From NCBI GenBank assembly GCA_018268995.1, contig JAFDVL010000029.1, positions 62,001 to 126,000 of the forward strand: 64,000 bases of DNA, in the 5' to 3' direction. This stretch comes from Acidobacteriota bacterium (GTDB lineage: Bacteria > Acidobacteriota > Blastocatellia > RBC074). The translations under genes were made by a program, and so were the position numbers. The stretch's first letter is position 1, and each line of letters begins with the position of its first letter. Below, in pieces: positions 42,345 to 50,658 of the stretch. A model generated the notes under the pieces. It was not told the origin of the DNA. It saw nothing but the letters and a program-made list of their open reading frames with translations, and searched no databases.

Positions 42345-43871
42345 TTATCGCACGCTGCCGTAACGTGAAACGGTTTGGGCATAATCGCCCATCGTTCCTA
42401 TGGGGTGACTGGCTTTGGCGGTTGGATAGAAATATTCCAACGTGAAGGTGGCAGCCAAGCCGAGGATCAGACCACCAATTAACCCGACAATTAAGTTCAG
42501 TAAGACATTCGGGCTGACGGGCTGATAAGGCATCTGTGCCGGTTCGACAACTTTAAGGTTGATAATTCCTTCTTTATCCAGCGCGGTTGAAATGCGCCCT
42601 TCTTCTCCTTTTTTGGCGTAAAGTTGATAGGCCTGATCTGCCATGTCGCGCTCGCGATCCAGCTTGCGTTGGGCGTATCCACGCAGACCCAGTTCACGCG
42701 TTTTGACTGACGCTTGCTGAACATTTGTCGTCAGCGAGCGTTCTTTTTCCCGCAACGAGGCCAGATTGCTTTGTTCAGTCGTCAGCGTGTCAATCAATCG
42801 TTGCCGGAGCGGGTTGAGCGTTGACGTAACCAGCGATTCAGCGGGCGCTTTTTCGACTTGCTCCACCATCCGCCGGGCTTTTTCCAGGTCTTTCTCTAAA
42901 TCCTGAATGATGCGATGGCCAGGCTTGTATTTGTTGAGTAGTTCAGAGCGGCGCAGTTCCAAGGCAAACAACTGCGAACGGATTGCGTCAGGCGCTGTAC
43001 GACGCGCGATGCGTTCTTCGGTTTGTAATCGTTCCGGTTCTTTGGCGATTTGCTGACGCAGGGAATTGATGCGTGCTTCGATTTCGGCAATCGAAGTGCG
43101 GGTGTTTTGCAACGCGACATCAAATTCATTGCGCTGGCGCATTTGCGCTTCGATTTGTTGGTTTAGTAGTTGTGTGTTCGGTAAGGTGCTGAGCCGTTTC
43201 AGCGCGTCTTCTTTTTCATCCAGCTTCTGGCGCATGGATTCGGCCTGCTGCGTAAAGAAATCATTGGTGCCATCGTTTTGGCGCAAGCGAATGTGGCGCG
43301 CCTGATAAAGCTCACAAAGTGTATTCACAACGCGCACCGCTTGCTCGCGATCATTCGCTTTGTACGTGATTTTAATCAGATTCGATTTTTTGCCCGGCTC
43401 GATGGTCAGGTTGTTTTGAAGCCTGGTTACAGCTTTTCCGATTGCCGTGAGCTTGGCATCAGATGATTCCTGGCTGAGCTTGGCGAGTACCGAATTTCGC
43501 TGCCGTCCCTCAAATTCTTTGTAAAGTTCCAGCCGCTGCACGACTGCTTCGTGCAGGGACGAACTGTTGAGAATTTCTACCTCTGAATTGATTTCTTCTT
43601 CGGTTAAATGGCGATCCGGTTGACCTGTAGCAATAATCTGTTCCGGGGTGACTGCCGCATCAAAGCGTTCTTTTTTGACCAGCACGGAAGCGGAAGTCAC
43701 ATACACCGGCTTCGTCAACCAGGTGCCAACCGCCGTCAACGTAAAGGTCAACACGGTCGCCCCGAAGATCAGCCATTTGCGGGCATACAAAACTTGTCCC
43801 ACCGAACGCAGGATATTTTCGGAATCCAGCCAGGTTTCAGGCTGGCGATTTTGTCTGGAATACATGCTCAT
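42345..43871 (-). CDS. Wzz/GumC-type chain-length determinant protein (1)
   Basis: A 508-residue polysaccharide co-polymerase. The first membrane helix (KWLIFGATVLTFTLTAVGTWL) lies near residue 33. The Wzz domain includes YVTSASVLVKKE, then a long coiled-coil periplasmic part (QQAESMRQKLDEKEDALKRL, RRSELLNKYKPGHRIIQDLE). The second helix (VLLNLIVGLIGGLILGLAAT) near residue 455 is preceded by the proline-rich AQMPYQPVSPN. These proteins set polymer length and link Wzy to export. The C-terminus is short and lacks a fused kinase. The start codon overlaps the stop of the upstream ATPase-like gene as ATGA, so translation is coupled. Confidence 0.9.
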   Translation of the reverse strand: MSMYSRQNRQPETWLDSENILRSVGQVLYARKWLIFGATVLTFTLTAVGTWLTKPVYVTSASVLVKKERFDAAVTPEQIIATGQPDRHLTEEEINSEVEILNSSSLHEAVVQRLELYKEFEGRQRNSVLAKLSQESSDAKLTAIGKAVTRLQNNLTIEPGKKSNLIKITYKANDREQAVRVVNTLCELYQARHIRLRQNDGTNDFFTQQAESMRQKLDEKEDALKRLSTLPNTQLLNQQIEAQMRQRNEFDVALQNTRTSIAEIEARINSLRQQIAKEPERLQTEERIARRTAPDAIRSQLFALELRRSELLNKYKPGHRIIQDLEKDLEKARRMVEQVEKAPAESLVTSTLNPLRQRLIDTLTTEQSNLASLREKERSLTTNVQQASVKTRELGLRGYAQRKLDRERDMADQAYQLYAKKGEEGRISTALDKEGIINLKVVEPAQMPYQPVSPNVLLNLIVGLIGGLILGLAATFTLEYFYPTAKASHPIGTMGDYAQTVSRYGSVR

Positions 43872-44818
43872 TTGCTTTTTACCACTGCATCAAGCAAGTT
43901 ACGGACGCGGGATTTGACCGCAGAAAATGTTGTTGTTGTGGATGGTGCCTGATGAAGCATCACCCCTAAAATATTGGCTTGTGCGGCGTGCAATCGTTGC
44001 TGCGCTTCGGCCAAATCTGCATACGCCGTTACGTGTTCGGTGGCGGCTAAAATGACGCCATCCACGGCCCCCGCCAGCAACGCCACGTCGGAATGCGTGG
44101 TGATCGGTGGCGCGCTGATCACCACCAGATCAAAGAGCCTGCCCATTTCCTGCATCACGACTTTTGGACGCCACCATTTCAACCAATCATTCAGCCGCAC
44201 CGCACCCAGCGAAGATGCGATTTCACTGAGATTCGCTTTCTTGGTTTGCCGAATTTGGAAGCTATAACCGAACGGCAAAATTTTTCTGTTGTTCGACGCA
44301 GGTTGTTCCTCTTCCTTCACCTCGATGACTGCGATTTTTAGCCGTTCGTATTCGGCCAACAGCTTGCTCAGGTGCGCGGCGAGAGCGGCGGAGCTTTCAG
44401 CCGGATTGGCACTGCAAATTAATACAGAGCGCAATTGCCGTTGCTCCGCTGCTAACAGAACCGTCGTTCGCAGATTCAGCAATTGCTCGCGCAATGCGGG
44501 CGCAAGCGGCGGTTCTGTCGGGGCATTTGCCGCGCGGGGGATTTCAAGGACATCAATCACTTCATTGTTTACTGGCAAAGCATTCTGGGGTGGGAAATAC
44601 AGCAAATTCCGCGCAGCGGCTGACGCCGATACAGGCACGGGATCTTTTTTCAGCGGTTGGGCAGGTCGCACCACCAGACCGGAAGATCGAGGCCTGAACT
44701 CTGCCAACGCATTGATTAACTCATCTATATCGGTGGTCATCTCGTGCTGACCTTCAGAAAAGGCCTGAAGCCATTGATGACTGCCTTGTAGATGTGATGC
44801 TGTCACGACTTGCCACAT
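43868..44818 (-). CDS. CpsD/BY-kinase-like ATPase with degenerate nucleotide site
   Basis: About 316 residues with the fold pattern of Wzz-partner tyrosine autokinases (CpsD/CapB) but without their active-site motifs. Where Walker A (GxxGxGK[ST]) should be, near residue 136, it has CSANPAESSAALAAHL with no Gly-Lys-Ser/Thr. Where the Walker A' Asp pair should be it has KIAVIEVKEEE. The later VVISAPPITTHSDVALL and GVILAATEHVTAYADLAEA segments are kept. The C-terminus (VRNLLDAVVKSK) has no tyrosine cluster. It is probably a catalytically dead regulator of its two flanking Wzz proteins. ATG 44818 is preferred for GAGAG upstream; TTG 44848 is the alternative. Confidence 0.78.
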   Translation of the reverse strand: MWQVVTASHLQGSHQWLQAFSEGQHEMTTDIDELINALAEFRPRSSGLVVRPAQPLKKDPVPVSASAAARNLLYFPPQNALPVNNEVIDVLEIPRAANAPTEPPLAPALREQLLNLRTTVLLAAEQRQLRSVLICSANPAESSAALAAHLSKLLAEYERLKIAVIEVKEEEQPASNNRKILPFGYSFQIRQTKKANLSEIASSLGAVRLNDWLKWWRPKVVMQEMGRLFDLVVISAPPITTHSDVALLAGAVDGVILAATEHVTAYADLAEAQQRLHAAQANILGVMLHQAPSTTTTFSAVKSRVRNLLDAVVKSK

Positions 44819-44851
44819 GCTTTGCTCTCTTTCGACAGAAAACTTCAAAGA

Positions 44852-46267
44852 TCAAAAATCTGTTTTTGCGTTCGTTGCGGCTGGCAACTTGGCCAGCACG
44901 TTCAGACCGAGCCGATGTTGAATGCCTGCTGCCGTGCGAATCCGCGGGCGCAAACTTTCAGCAGCGATGACTCCACCCGTTGAGGTCAACAATCCCAGCA
45001 GAAATAAACCCGATAAATTCCGCAGCCAATCAGGGCTAACTGGGCGAGGATTCAGACTGGCTGCTTCTGCCAGGCTGACTTGTGCCCTGTTGGTTTGATT
45101 GATCACGTCACTTATTTCAGCCTCCTGCGCTTTCTTCTGATAGAGCAGGTAAGCCTCCTCATTGAGCGCGCGCTCACGTTCGAGATCGCCTTTTTTGAAC
45201 CCCTGTAAATTCAACTCGCTGAGCCGTCCTTGATATTCCTGCGCTAATTGCTTCAATCGCTGTTCCCGTTGCGAGAGAGCCGCCAGTGTTGTTTCTGCGT
45301 TGAAGAGGTCGTTTGTGATGCGACGGCGCATGTCGTTAAGCGCAAATGACCGTTCGCGGGGTGGGTTTTGTTCTTCGCGGGTGATTAGCTCTTTGGCTTG
45401 GGTGATGCGCTGTTCGAGGTCGCGGATCAGACGATGATTCGGCTGATATTTTTGTTGTAACTGGGTGCGCTGCATTTCCAACGCAATCAGTTCCTCTTTC
45501 ATTTTGTCCAAGGCCTGCGCGTATTTGGTGACAGAGCTGGTTTCAACCTGTTCCGGTTGCGTTGCCAGTTGCGATCTCAGCGTCGTGATCTGTTGTTCGA
45601 GCGCCTGTTTTTCCGTGCTGGCTGCTGCTGCTTGTGTTTGGGTTTCGTAAAGTTGTTTGAGCAGTAAATCCTGTTGTTCCTGAAGCGACATCAATCCGTG
45701 TTTTGTGTCCAGGTTTTTGAGTGCATTTGTTGTCTCATCCAGCTTTTGATTGAAATGCGCCGAGCGGTCGCGCAGCGCTGTTTCCACGCTGGCTTGCGGC
45801 TGAAGCTTTTGTCTGTGCTCCGAATATTTCTGGAAAAGTGTTTGCAGAAAGCGGGCGGCCTGTTCAGCAGAGCTGTCACGATAGGTAACTTGGATGACGC
45901 GCGATTGGTTTAGCACCTCAACGGATAATCGCGCAGCTTTTTCCTGCGCAGCATCCGGGGAAAGCGCTAATTCGTTAAGTGTGGCGGCAAAGACTTCGCG
46001 GCTTTTCAACAACTCAATTTCGGACAGAAGGTCATTCTGGTTGGTAAGTACCTGTGCGGGAGTGTTTACTGCTTCAGCCCCCGGTGTTACCAGAATCTTA
46101 AGCGAAGATTCATACAGCGGGGTCATCAACGCCATCGTGCCGACGCCTGTTGCGATAATAATTGTGAATAATCCAATCGCCTGGTTTTTGCGATTCCAAA
46201 GCACAGCACAAAGCTCTTGCCAGAGAGCAGGGATATATTTGGACTTTGAAGTACGGCTCATGCACAT
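44852..46267 (-). CDS. Wzz/GumC-type chain-length determinant protein (2)
   Basis: About 471 residues. The first helix (NQAIGLFTIIIATGVGTMALM) lies near residue 27 and the second (LRNLSGLFLLGLLTSTGGVIA) near 430. YESSLKILVTPGAEA marks the Wzz domain. Between them is a long coiled coil (QQDLLLKQLYETQTQAAAAS, EMQRTQLQQKYQPNHRLIRD) resembling that of the 42345 gene. NPRPVSPDWLRN before helix two matches the proline-rich motif of GumC proteins. It is the first gene of the minus-strand cluster. The start is taken at ATG 46267 (ATG 46261 also possible); the longer frame to 46402 adds 45 residues of no family character. Two such proteins in one operon is unusual. Confidence 0.87.
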   Translation of the reverse strand: MCMSRTSKSKYIPALWQELCAVLWNRKNQAIGLFTIIIATGVGTMALMTPLYESSLKILVTPGAEAVNTPAQVLTNQNDLLSEIELLKSREVFAATLNELALSPDAAQEKAARLSVEVLNQSRVIQVTYRDSSAEQAARFLQTLFQKYSEHRQKLQPQASVETALRDRSAHFNQKLDETTNALKNLDTKHGLMSLQEQQDLLLKQLYETQTQAAAASTEKQALEQQITTLRSQLATQPEQVETSSVTKYAQALDKMKEELIALEMQRTQLQQKYQPNHRLIRDLEQRITQAKELITREEQNPPRERSFALNDMRRRITNDLFNAETTLAALSQREQRLKQLAQEYQGRLSELNLQGFKKGDLERERALNEEAYLLYQKKAQEAEISDVINQTNRAQVSLAEAASLNPRPVSPDWLRNLSGLFLLGLLTSTGGVIAAESLRPRIRTAAGIQHRLGLNVLAKLPAATNAKTDF

Positions 46268-46776
46268 AGTCGTTTCAACTCGCAACAAGAAAAACTTGCG
46301 ATCAGGTAGCAACGGCGATTCGCCATCAGGGCTAAGAAGCAACGAGCCGACCTTGAGGTGGAGAGAAAGGCTATGACAAGCTAATACGAGGGTGTACCAC
46401 ACAGCCTGATTGGAATTGAGGGCCGAAGGAGAACTAAAACAGAATGGGGCGCGATGAGGAAGATAACGTCAGAACCAATTCCAGACACCAACGATTGTTC
46501 ACCCAATTACATCACTAGAAGCTATTGTGGTTTGATGAGTATTAACTAGCATTAGACGGTTTGCCACCGGGGTCCAGGCTGACCTCAATCGAATGCTACC
46601 AGAACCATTATTTTATGAGTATGAACCTCCCTGTCTTTACTAAGTTGCGAAGAATTTTTCTCAGCAAAATACAAAGTTTCAGGGATCTTCTTGCTTTTTC
46701 GGTCAGTAGCTGAAACTTAGTTCGCTGATGAGTGCTGATCGTTACTTTGGCGCTTACTTTTCCGCCGACTTCCGTA

Positions 46777-46791
46777 ACAAGTCGTGTGCCA
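46777..46791 (-). promoter_or_regulatory. Sigma-54-like -24/-12 promoter
   Basis: On the minus strand it reads TGGCAC-ACGAC-TTGT. The consensus is TGGCAC-N5-TTGC, so only the last base differs and spacing is right. It points toward the Wzz gene at 46267, leaving a leader of roughly 500 nt. A sigma-54 activator gene is not seen nearby. Confidence 0.4.
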
Positions 46792-46970
46792 AAGTGAACG
46801 ACGGGTGGGACAGAAGAAACAAGTCTATTGATTAGAACGATTACGGGTGAGACGGTAGGCTGGAGATGCTAAATGGAAAAAAGAAGACTGGTAAACTGGT
46901 TGCCAGTTGAGGGGCTCGGATGGGTAAAGAAGCTTGATTATGAAGACTTTAGCCGAAAACGGCAACTACC

Positions 46971-46986
46971 TTGCCAGCGCTGGCAA
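46971..46986. promoter_or_regulatory. Perfect 16-nt palindrome
   Basis: TTGCCAGCGCTGGCAA, symmetrical over all 16 bases, in the region between the cluster and the inositol oxygenase gene. It could be a regulator site or part of a small transcript's fold. It lies about 50 nt before the terminator. Confidence 0.45.
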
Positions 46987-47033
46987 TCGTATTGCCGAAA
47001 ATGGTTTCTTGCGACAGGGATACCTATAAACTT

Positions 47034-47092
47034 TGATCCCCGATTCCTGCTAAAAAATGAATTTCAGCAGAAACCGGGGATCAGATTTTTTT
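47034..47092 (+). terminator. Intrinsic terminator, plus strand
   Basis: TGATCCCCG (47034-47042) pairs with CGGGGATCA (47075-47083). An inner CTGCT/AGCAG stem stacks within. Seven T residues follow at 47086-47092. This is a textbook plus-strand terminator, although no gene on that strand precedes it. Confidence 0.75.
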
Positions 47093-47128
47093 GCCTTTAC
47101 CTTGCTTTCACTGGAAAGTAGAGACACC

Positions 47129-47959
47129 TTACCATTTCAATTTCGGCGGGAAGAACTCGGCAACTAAGTCTTCATAGTACGCACGATAATCTTCAAAATT
47201 CGGTGTTTCTTCGACTTTGGAATAGAGATCGAATGGGTTAAAGGCTTTCACCCAATTCAGCATTTCGTGATCGCGTTCATTCAGTAAATGGGTATATTCG
47301 CCAGCCTGATGTACGACATAGCACGAGTGATAACGAATCATCCACAATGCTTCTTCCGGCAGATAGTCTTTGACAACGTGGTACAGGTATTCATCGTGAC
47401 CCCACGACAGATGCACGTTGTCCAGCCCGCAATTAGGTTCGTAAATGCCGTACTTCGTGTTGAGTTGCGGATTTTTTGAATCAGGGTTATTGGCAAAGAA
47501 CTCGGAATAGACGATTTTATCTGAGAACGCGCAGCCAACTGGATTGGTATCGCCGACGACCGCCCATTGCGGCTCATCCCACATACACAGCATCTTACCG
47601 AGGTCATGGATAAATCCCGTCAGGATGAACCAGCGCGGATGGCCATTTTTACGAATAGCTTCGCCCGTTTGCAGTGCATGAATGATTTGCGGCAAGGCTA
47701 AATCCGGGTCACTGTCGTCCACGAAATTATTCAAAAAATCCATCGCTTCCCAGATGCTCATTTCAGCTTTGTTGAGCGGGGTATATTCCGCTTTTTTCGC
47801 CAGCACGAGATCCAACGTTTGGTTGGCGTGGTTAAGTTGGTACAGCTCTTTCACGCAATCGCGCGGAGCTGTTTCATAGTTGCGATAGGCTTCAGGTGTC
47901 TTGTTATCGTGGAGCAAATGTGCAGGAAGCTCGGTGATAGGATGAATAGCTAATGACAT
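47129..47959 (-). CDS. myo-Inositol oxygenase
   Basis: It is a di-iron oxygenase that cleaves myo-inositol to D-glucuronate with O2. The 276 residues match the length of the animal, fungal and plant enzymes. The HD-domain ligands are visible: [20 protein letters not shown] followed by IHDLGK near residue 120, [20 protein letters not shown] near 188, MIRYHSCY near 212 and [10 protein letters not shown] near 247. The fingerprint [15 protein letters not shown] and the C-terminal FFPPKLKW end are also family-like. ATG 47959 has AAGGAGAG upstream; the longer frame to 48067 overlaps the permease gene. The enzyme is rare in bacteria. Glucuronate could feed catabolism or, after activation, the neighbouring polysaccharide. 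No inositol or glucuronate genes are adjacent. Confidence 0.93.
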   Translation of the reverse strand: MSLAIHPITELPAHLLHDNKTPEAYRNYETAPRDCVKELYQLNHANQTLDLVLAKKAEYTPLNKAEMSIWEAMDFLNNFVDDSDPDLALPQIIHALQTGEAIRKNGHPRWFILTGFIHDLGKMLCMWDEPQWAVVGDTNPVGCAFSDKIVYSEFFANNPDSKNPQLNTKYGIYEPNCGLDNVHLSWGHDEYLYHVVKDYLPEEALWMIRYHSCYVVHQAGEYTHLLNERDHEMLNWVKAFNPFDLYSKVEETPNFEDYRAYYEDLVAEFFPPKLKW

Positions 47960-48044
47960 ATTAAATCTCTCCTTAAGTTGTTGGGACACCGAAATATTAA
48001 GCCCTGAATAAAGAGAAGGGAAATGAATTTTGCAAGCGTCCGAT

Positions 48045-49280
48045 TTATTCGTAGCGTAATGCCTCAATCGGGTCTAGCCGCGCGGCTTTGATTGCCGGGT
48101 ACATTCCGAAAATCAAGCCGATGCTGACGGATACCGCAAAGCCGATCCCAACCCAAACCATCGGAATTGCAGAAGGGAATTTGACCGCCTTCAAAATAAA
48201 GCTCACCAAAAAGCCGAATCCAATGCCCACGATTCCGCCTAATCCCGTGAGCGCCATCGCCTCCAGCAAAAACTGCGTCACAATGTCGAACTTACGTGCC
48301 CCAATCGCGCGGCGAATGCCAATTTCTTTGGTGCGCTCTGTCACCGAAACAAGCATGATGTTCATGACGCCAATGCCACCCACAAGCAATGCAACGCTGG
48401 TAATCGGCACAATGACAAGAGCCACCATATTCAGCACACTGCCAAATGATTCAATCATCCCGCTGGCGGTGTTGACAGCAAAACTATCCGGTTGGTCAAC
48501 GGTTACATTGCGCCGCCGTCGCAACAGTTCTGTCACCTGGTCAATCATTGCCTCAAGCTTTCCGCTGGCAGCAGCCACCACAATAAAGTGATCCTCCTGC
48601 CCCGGATACATCGTGTGCATCAGGTTATAAGGGATGTAGATAATATTGTCGTTGCTCGGTCCGCCGCCAAAGCCCTGTTTGCTTTGTGTGAGCGTTCCGA
48701 TGATCGTAAACATTTTGGAGCCGATAGCGATTTCCTTACCAATAGGATCATAGCCAGAAAAAAGCTTTTCCTTCACCTGCCAGCCAATCACACAAACCGG
48801 AATTTTATGCTCGTCTTCTGTGTCGGTGAAAAATCTTCCCGTATCCAGTGCGACATCGCGTGTACGGGCATAGGCCGACCAAACCCCACGCACATTAGAA
48901 GTCTGGATTTGATTATCACGATATTTGACGACGGGGGGCAAGGAATTGGGACGCAACACGGGCGAAGAAGCTTCCACCGATGGCAACTGACTGACGGCTA
49001 AAGCGTCCTCGTAAGTTAAGGGTTTGCGTTTGCGTTCCTCTTCCGTCAAGTCGCTAAACCGAGGGCCACCACGAAAACGAGATATAAACGCCGTGTTCGT
49101 GCCGAACTGCTCGATTTGTTCCTTAAAAGATTGCTCCATCCCGCTGACGATGGAGGAAACCGCAATCGTGGTTGCGGTGCCAATCACCACGCCAAGCACG
49201 GTCAGAAAAGATCGGAACTTATGTGACCAAAGCGTATTCATGGCCTGTGCCACGAGCTCCCGAAAATGTTGAGTTTGCAT
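48045..49280 (-). CDS. MacB/FtsX-type ABC transporter permease (2)
   Basis: A 411-residue permease. An N-terminal helix ([20 protein letters not shown]) leads to a MacB periplasmic core (about 50-240). Three C-terminal helices form the FtsX domain, with [20 protein letters not shown] followed by [14 protein letters not shown] near 300 and [20 protein letters not shown] at the end. These couple ATP hydrolysis to periplasmic or outer-membrane events such as export of peptides, lipoproteins or siderophores. It starts 5 nt after the paralogous permease upstream. No ATP-binding subunit is encoded next to the pair, so one must come from elsewhere. The inositol oxygenase gene is 85 nt downstream. 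Confidence 0.9.
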   Translation of the reverse strand: MQTQHFRELVAQAMNTLWSHKFRSFLTVLGVVIGTATTIAVSSIVSGMEQSFKEQIEQFGTNTAFISRFRGGPRFSDLTEEERKRKPLTYEDALAVSQLPSVEASSPVLRPNSLPPVVKYRDNQIQTSNVRGVWSAYARTRDVALDTGRFFTDTEDEHKIPVCVIGWQVKEKLFSGYDPIGKEIAIGSKMFTIIGTLTQSKQGFGGGPSNDNIIYIPYNLMHTMYPGQEDHFIVVAAASGKLEAMIDQVTELLRRRRNVTVDQPDSFAVNTASGMIESFGSVLNMVALVIVPITSVALLVGGIGVMNIMLVSVTERTKEIGIRRAIGARKFDIVTQFLLEAMALTGLGGIVGIGFGFLVSFILKAVKFPSAIPMVWVGIGFAVSVSIGLIFGMYPAIKAARLDPIEALRYE

Positions 49281-49285
49281 AAAAT

Positions 49286-50512
49286 TTACTCTGCTCTTAA
49301 AGCAACAATAGGATCAAGTCGCGCCGCTTTCCACGCGGGATAAATGCCAAAGATTGCTCCAGTGGAGGTAGACACGATCAAAGCCAGTGCTATTGCCCAG
49401 ATCGGCATGGACGCTGGCACTGGCGTATATTGCACCAGCAGCCATTTAATTCCATACGCGATTCCCAGCCCGATCAGACCACCGCAACCGGATAGCACCA
49501 CCGATTCAATCAGAAATTGCATCAGGATGTCTTTGCGCCGTGCGCCCAGGCTTTTACGGATGCCAATTTCGCGGGTGCGTTCGGTGACAGCGACGAGCAT
49601 GATGTTCATGATCACAATACCGCCTACGACCAGGGAAATGGATGTTACCAGTAAAGCCACGGTCGCAATCGTGCCCGTCAGCGTTTGAAAGAGGTCATTG
49701 ATGGCGTCTGCCGTGATAATTCCGAAGGTGTCTTTTTCACTGTACGGGACTTTATGACGAATCCGCATCACCATTCGCGCCTGATCCTGTAAATCTGCAA
49801 AATTGATCCCATCAGAGCCTTTGATCGAAATTGATAAGCTTCGGCGTGCGCCCCAGTTTTTTTGGAAGGTCGTCACAGGAATCATGACAAATTCATCCTG
49901 TGATTGCCCGAAAACTGTACCTTGCTCTTTGGCGACCCCGATGACCTCAAATGGCAATCCGTCAATTTTAAGCTCCAGTCCCACAACATCGCGTCGGCCA
50001 AATAACCTGTCAGCAACTTCTGTCCCGATCATCGTGACGTAACGGCTGTTTTTTTCGTCCATGTCACCGATGTAGCGGCCAATATCCGCCTGCACTGTAT
50101 CAATGTTCGCCATCGAAGCCGTGACACCTTTTACAGTAATACTGTTCGGCATTTTTTCATTGCCACGTTTAACTTCAGCATTCGTATTACCTGAGGCTCC
50201 GATATAGGTTGCCAGCGTCATTCGTTCCCGCAAATATTCAACGTCGTCAAGCGTTAAGTCTTTGTTGCGGCGATTGGCTTCAAGGAATTCTTCAAAGCTG
50301 GTGATGATGCCGAATTTTTCAATCGAGAGCGTATTCGCACCTTGATCGGCAATCTTTTCGGCGATGTAGCGGTTGGCACCTTCAATCACAGACGCGACGG
50401 CGACGACTGTCATCACCCCGAAAATAACACCAATGAGCGTCAGCGCACTGCGCAATTTGTTGGCTCGCAGAGAGGCAAGCGCAAGTTTAAAGGATTCAAT
50501 TAGGGCGTACAT
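49286..50512 (-). CDS. MacB/FtsX-type ABC transporter permease (1)
   Basis: A 408-residue permease of the same design: helix one (SALTLIGVIFGVMTVVAVAS), MacB core (about 45-250), then FtsX helices with VVGGIVIMNIMLVAVTERTR followed by EIGIRKSLGARRKDI, ending in [23 protein letters not shown] 50512 is chosen because ACAGG lies upstream, while the frame to 50554 would need a TTG start. It pairs with the gene at 48045, possibly as a heterodimer. Given the NRPS cluster nearby, peptide export is a thought, but the two permeases are a separate transcription unit and no evidence links them. Confidence 0.9.
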   Translation of the reverse strand: MYALIESFKLALASLRANKLRSALTLIGVIFGVMTVVAVASVIEGANRYIAEKIADQGANTLSIEKFGIITSFEEFLEANRRNKDLTLDDVEYLRERMTLATYIGASGNTNAEVKRGNEKMPNSITVKGVTASMANIDTVQADIGRYIGDMDEKNSRYVTMIGTEVADRLFGRRDVVGLELKIDGLPFEVIGVAKEQGTVFGQSQDEFVMIPVTTFQKNWGARRSLSISIKGSDGINFADLQDQARMVMRIRHKVPYSEKDTFGIITADAINDLFQTLTGTIATVALLVTSISLVVGGIVIMNIMLVAVTERTREIGIRKSLGARRKDILMQFLIESVVLSGCGGLIGLGIAYGIKWLLVQYTPVPASMPIWAIALALIVSTSTGAIFGIYPAWKAARLDPIVALRAE

Positions 50513-50658
50513 AAAACCTGTCTGAAGACGTGGAGCTAACGGAAGATCAGTCAATCAAACGCCCTAAACGATATTCCAGATGCGGAAGTTGCAGTAATTT
50601 GCGGTGTCTTATTGGCTGAGAATCAAAGGCTGAGGACGCAACCAGAAGCAGCGGGTAA

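Larger units (their letters stand above)
46268..47128. other. Intergenic region upstream of the cluster
   Basis: 861 bp with no gene I can support. It holds the sigma-54-like element (46777-46791), the inverted pair ACTTTGGC (46744-46751) and GCCAAAGT (46788-46795), a 16-nt perfect palindrome and a strong plus-strand terminator. The operon promoter is expected here. An 82-codon plus-strand frame (46873-47121) has no recognisable features and runs through the terminator. Confidence 0.6.

Noticed and set aside
46873..47121. 82-codon open frame on the plus strand
   Set aside because: No ribosome site, no recognisable domain, and it runs through a strong terminator.
48045..50512. Complete MacAB-type exporter
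   Set aside because: Neither an ATP-binding protein nor a membrane-fusion protein is encoded next to the permeases.
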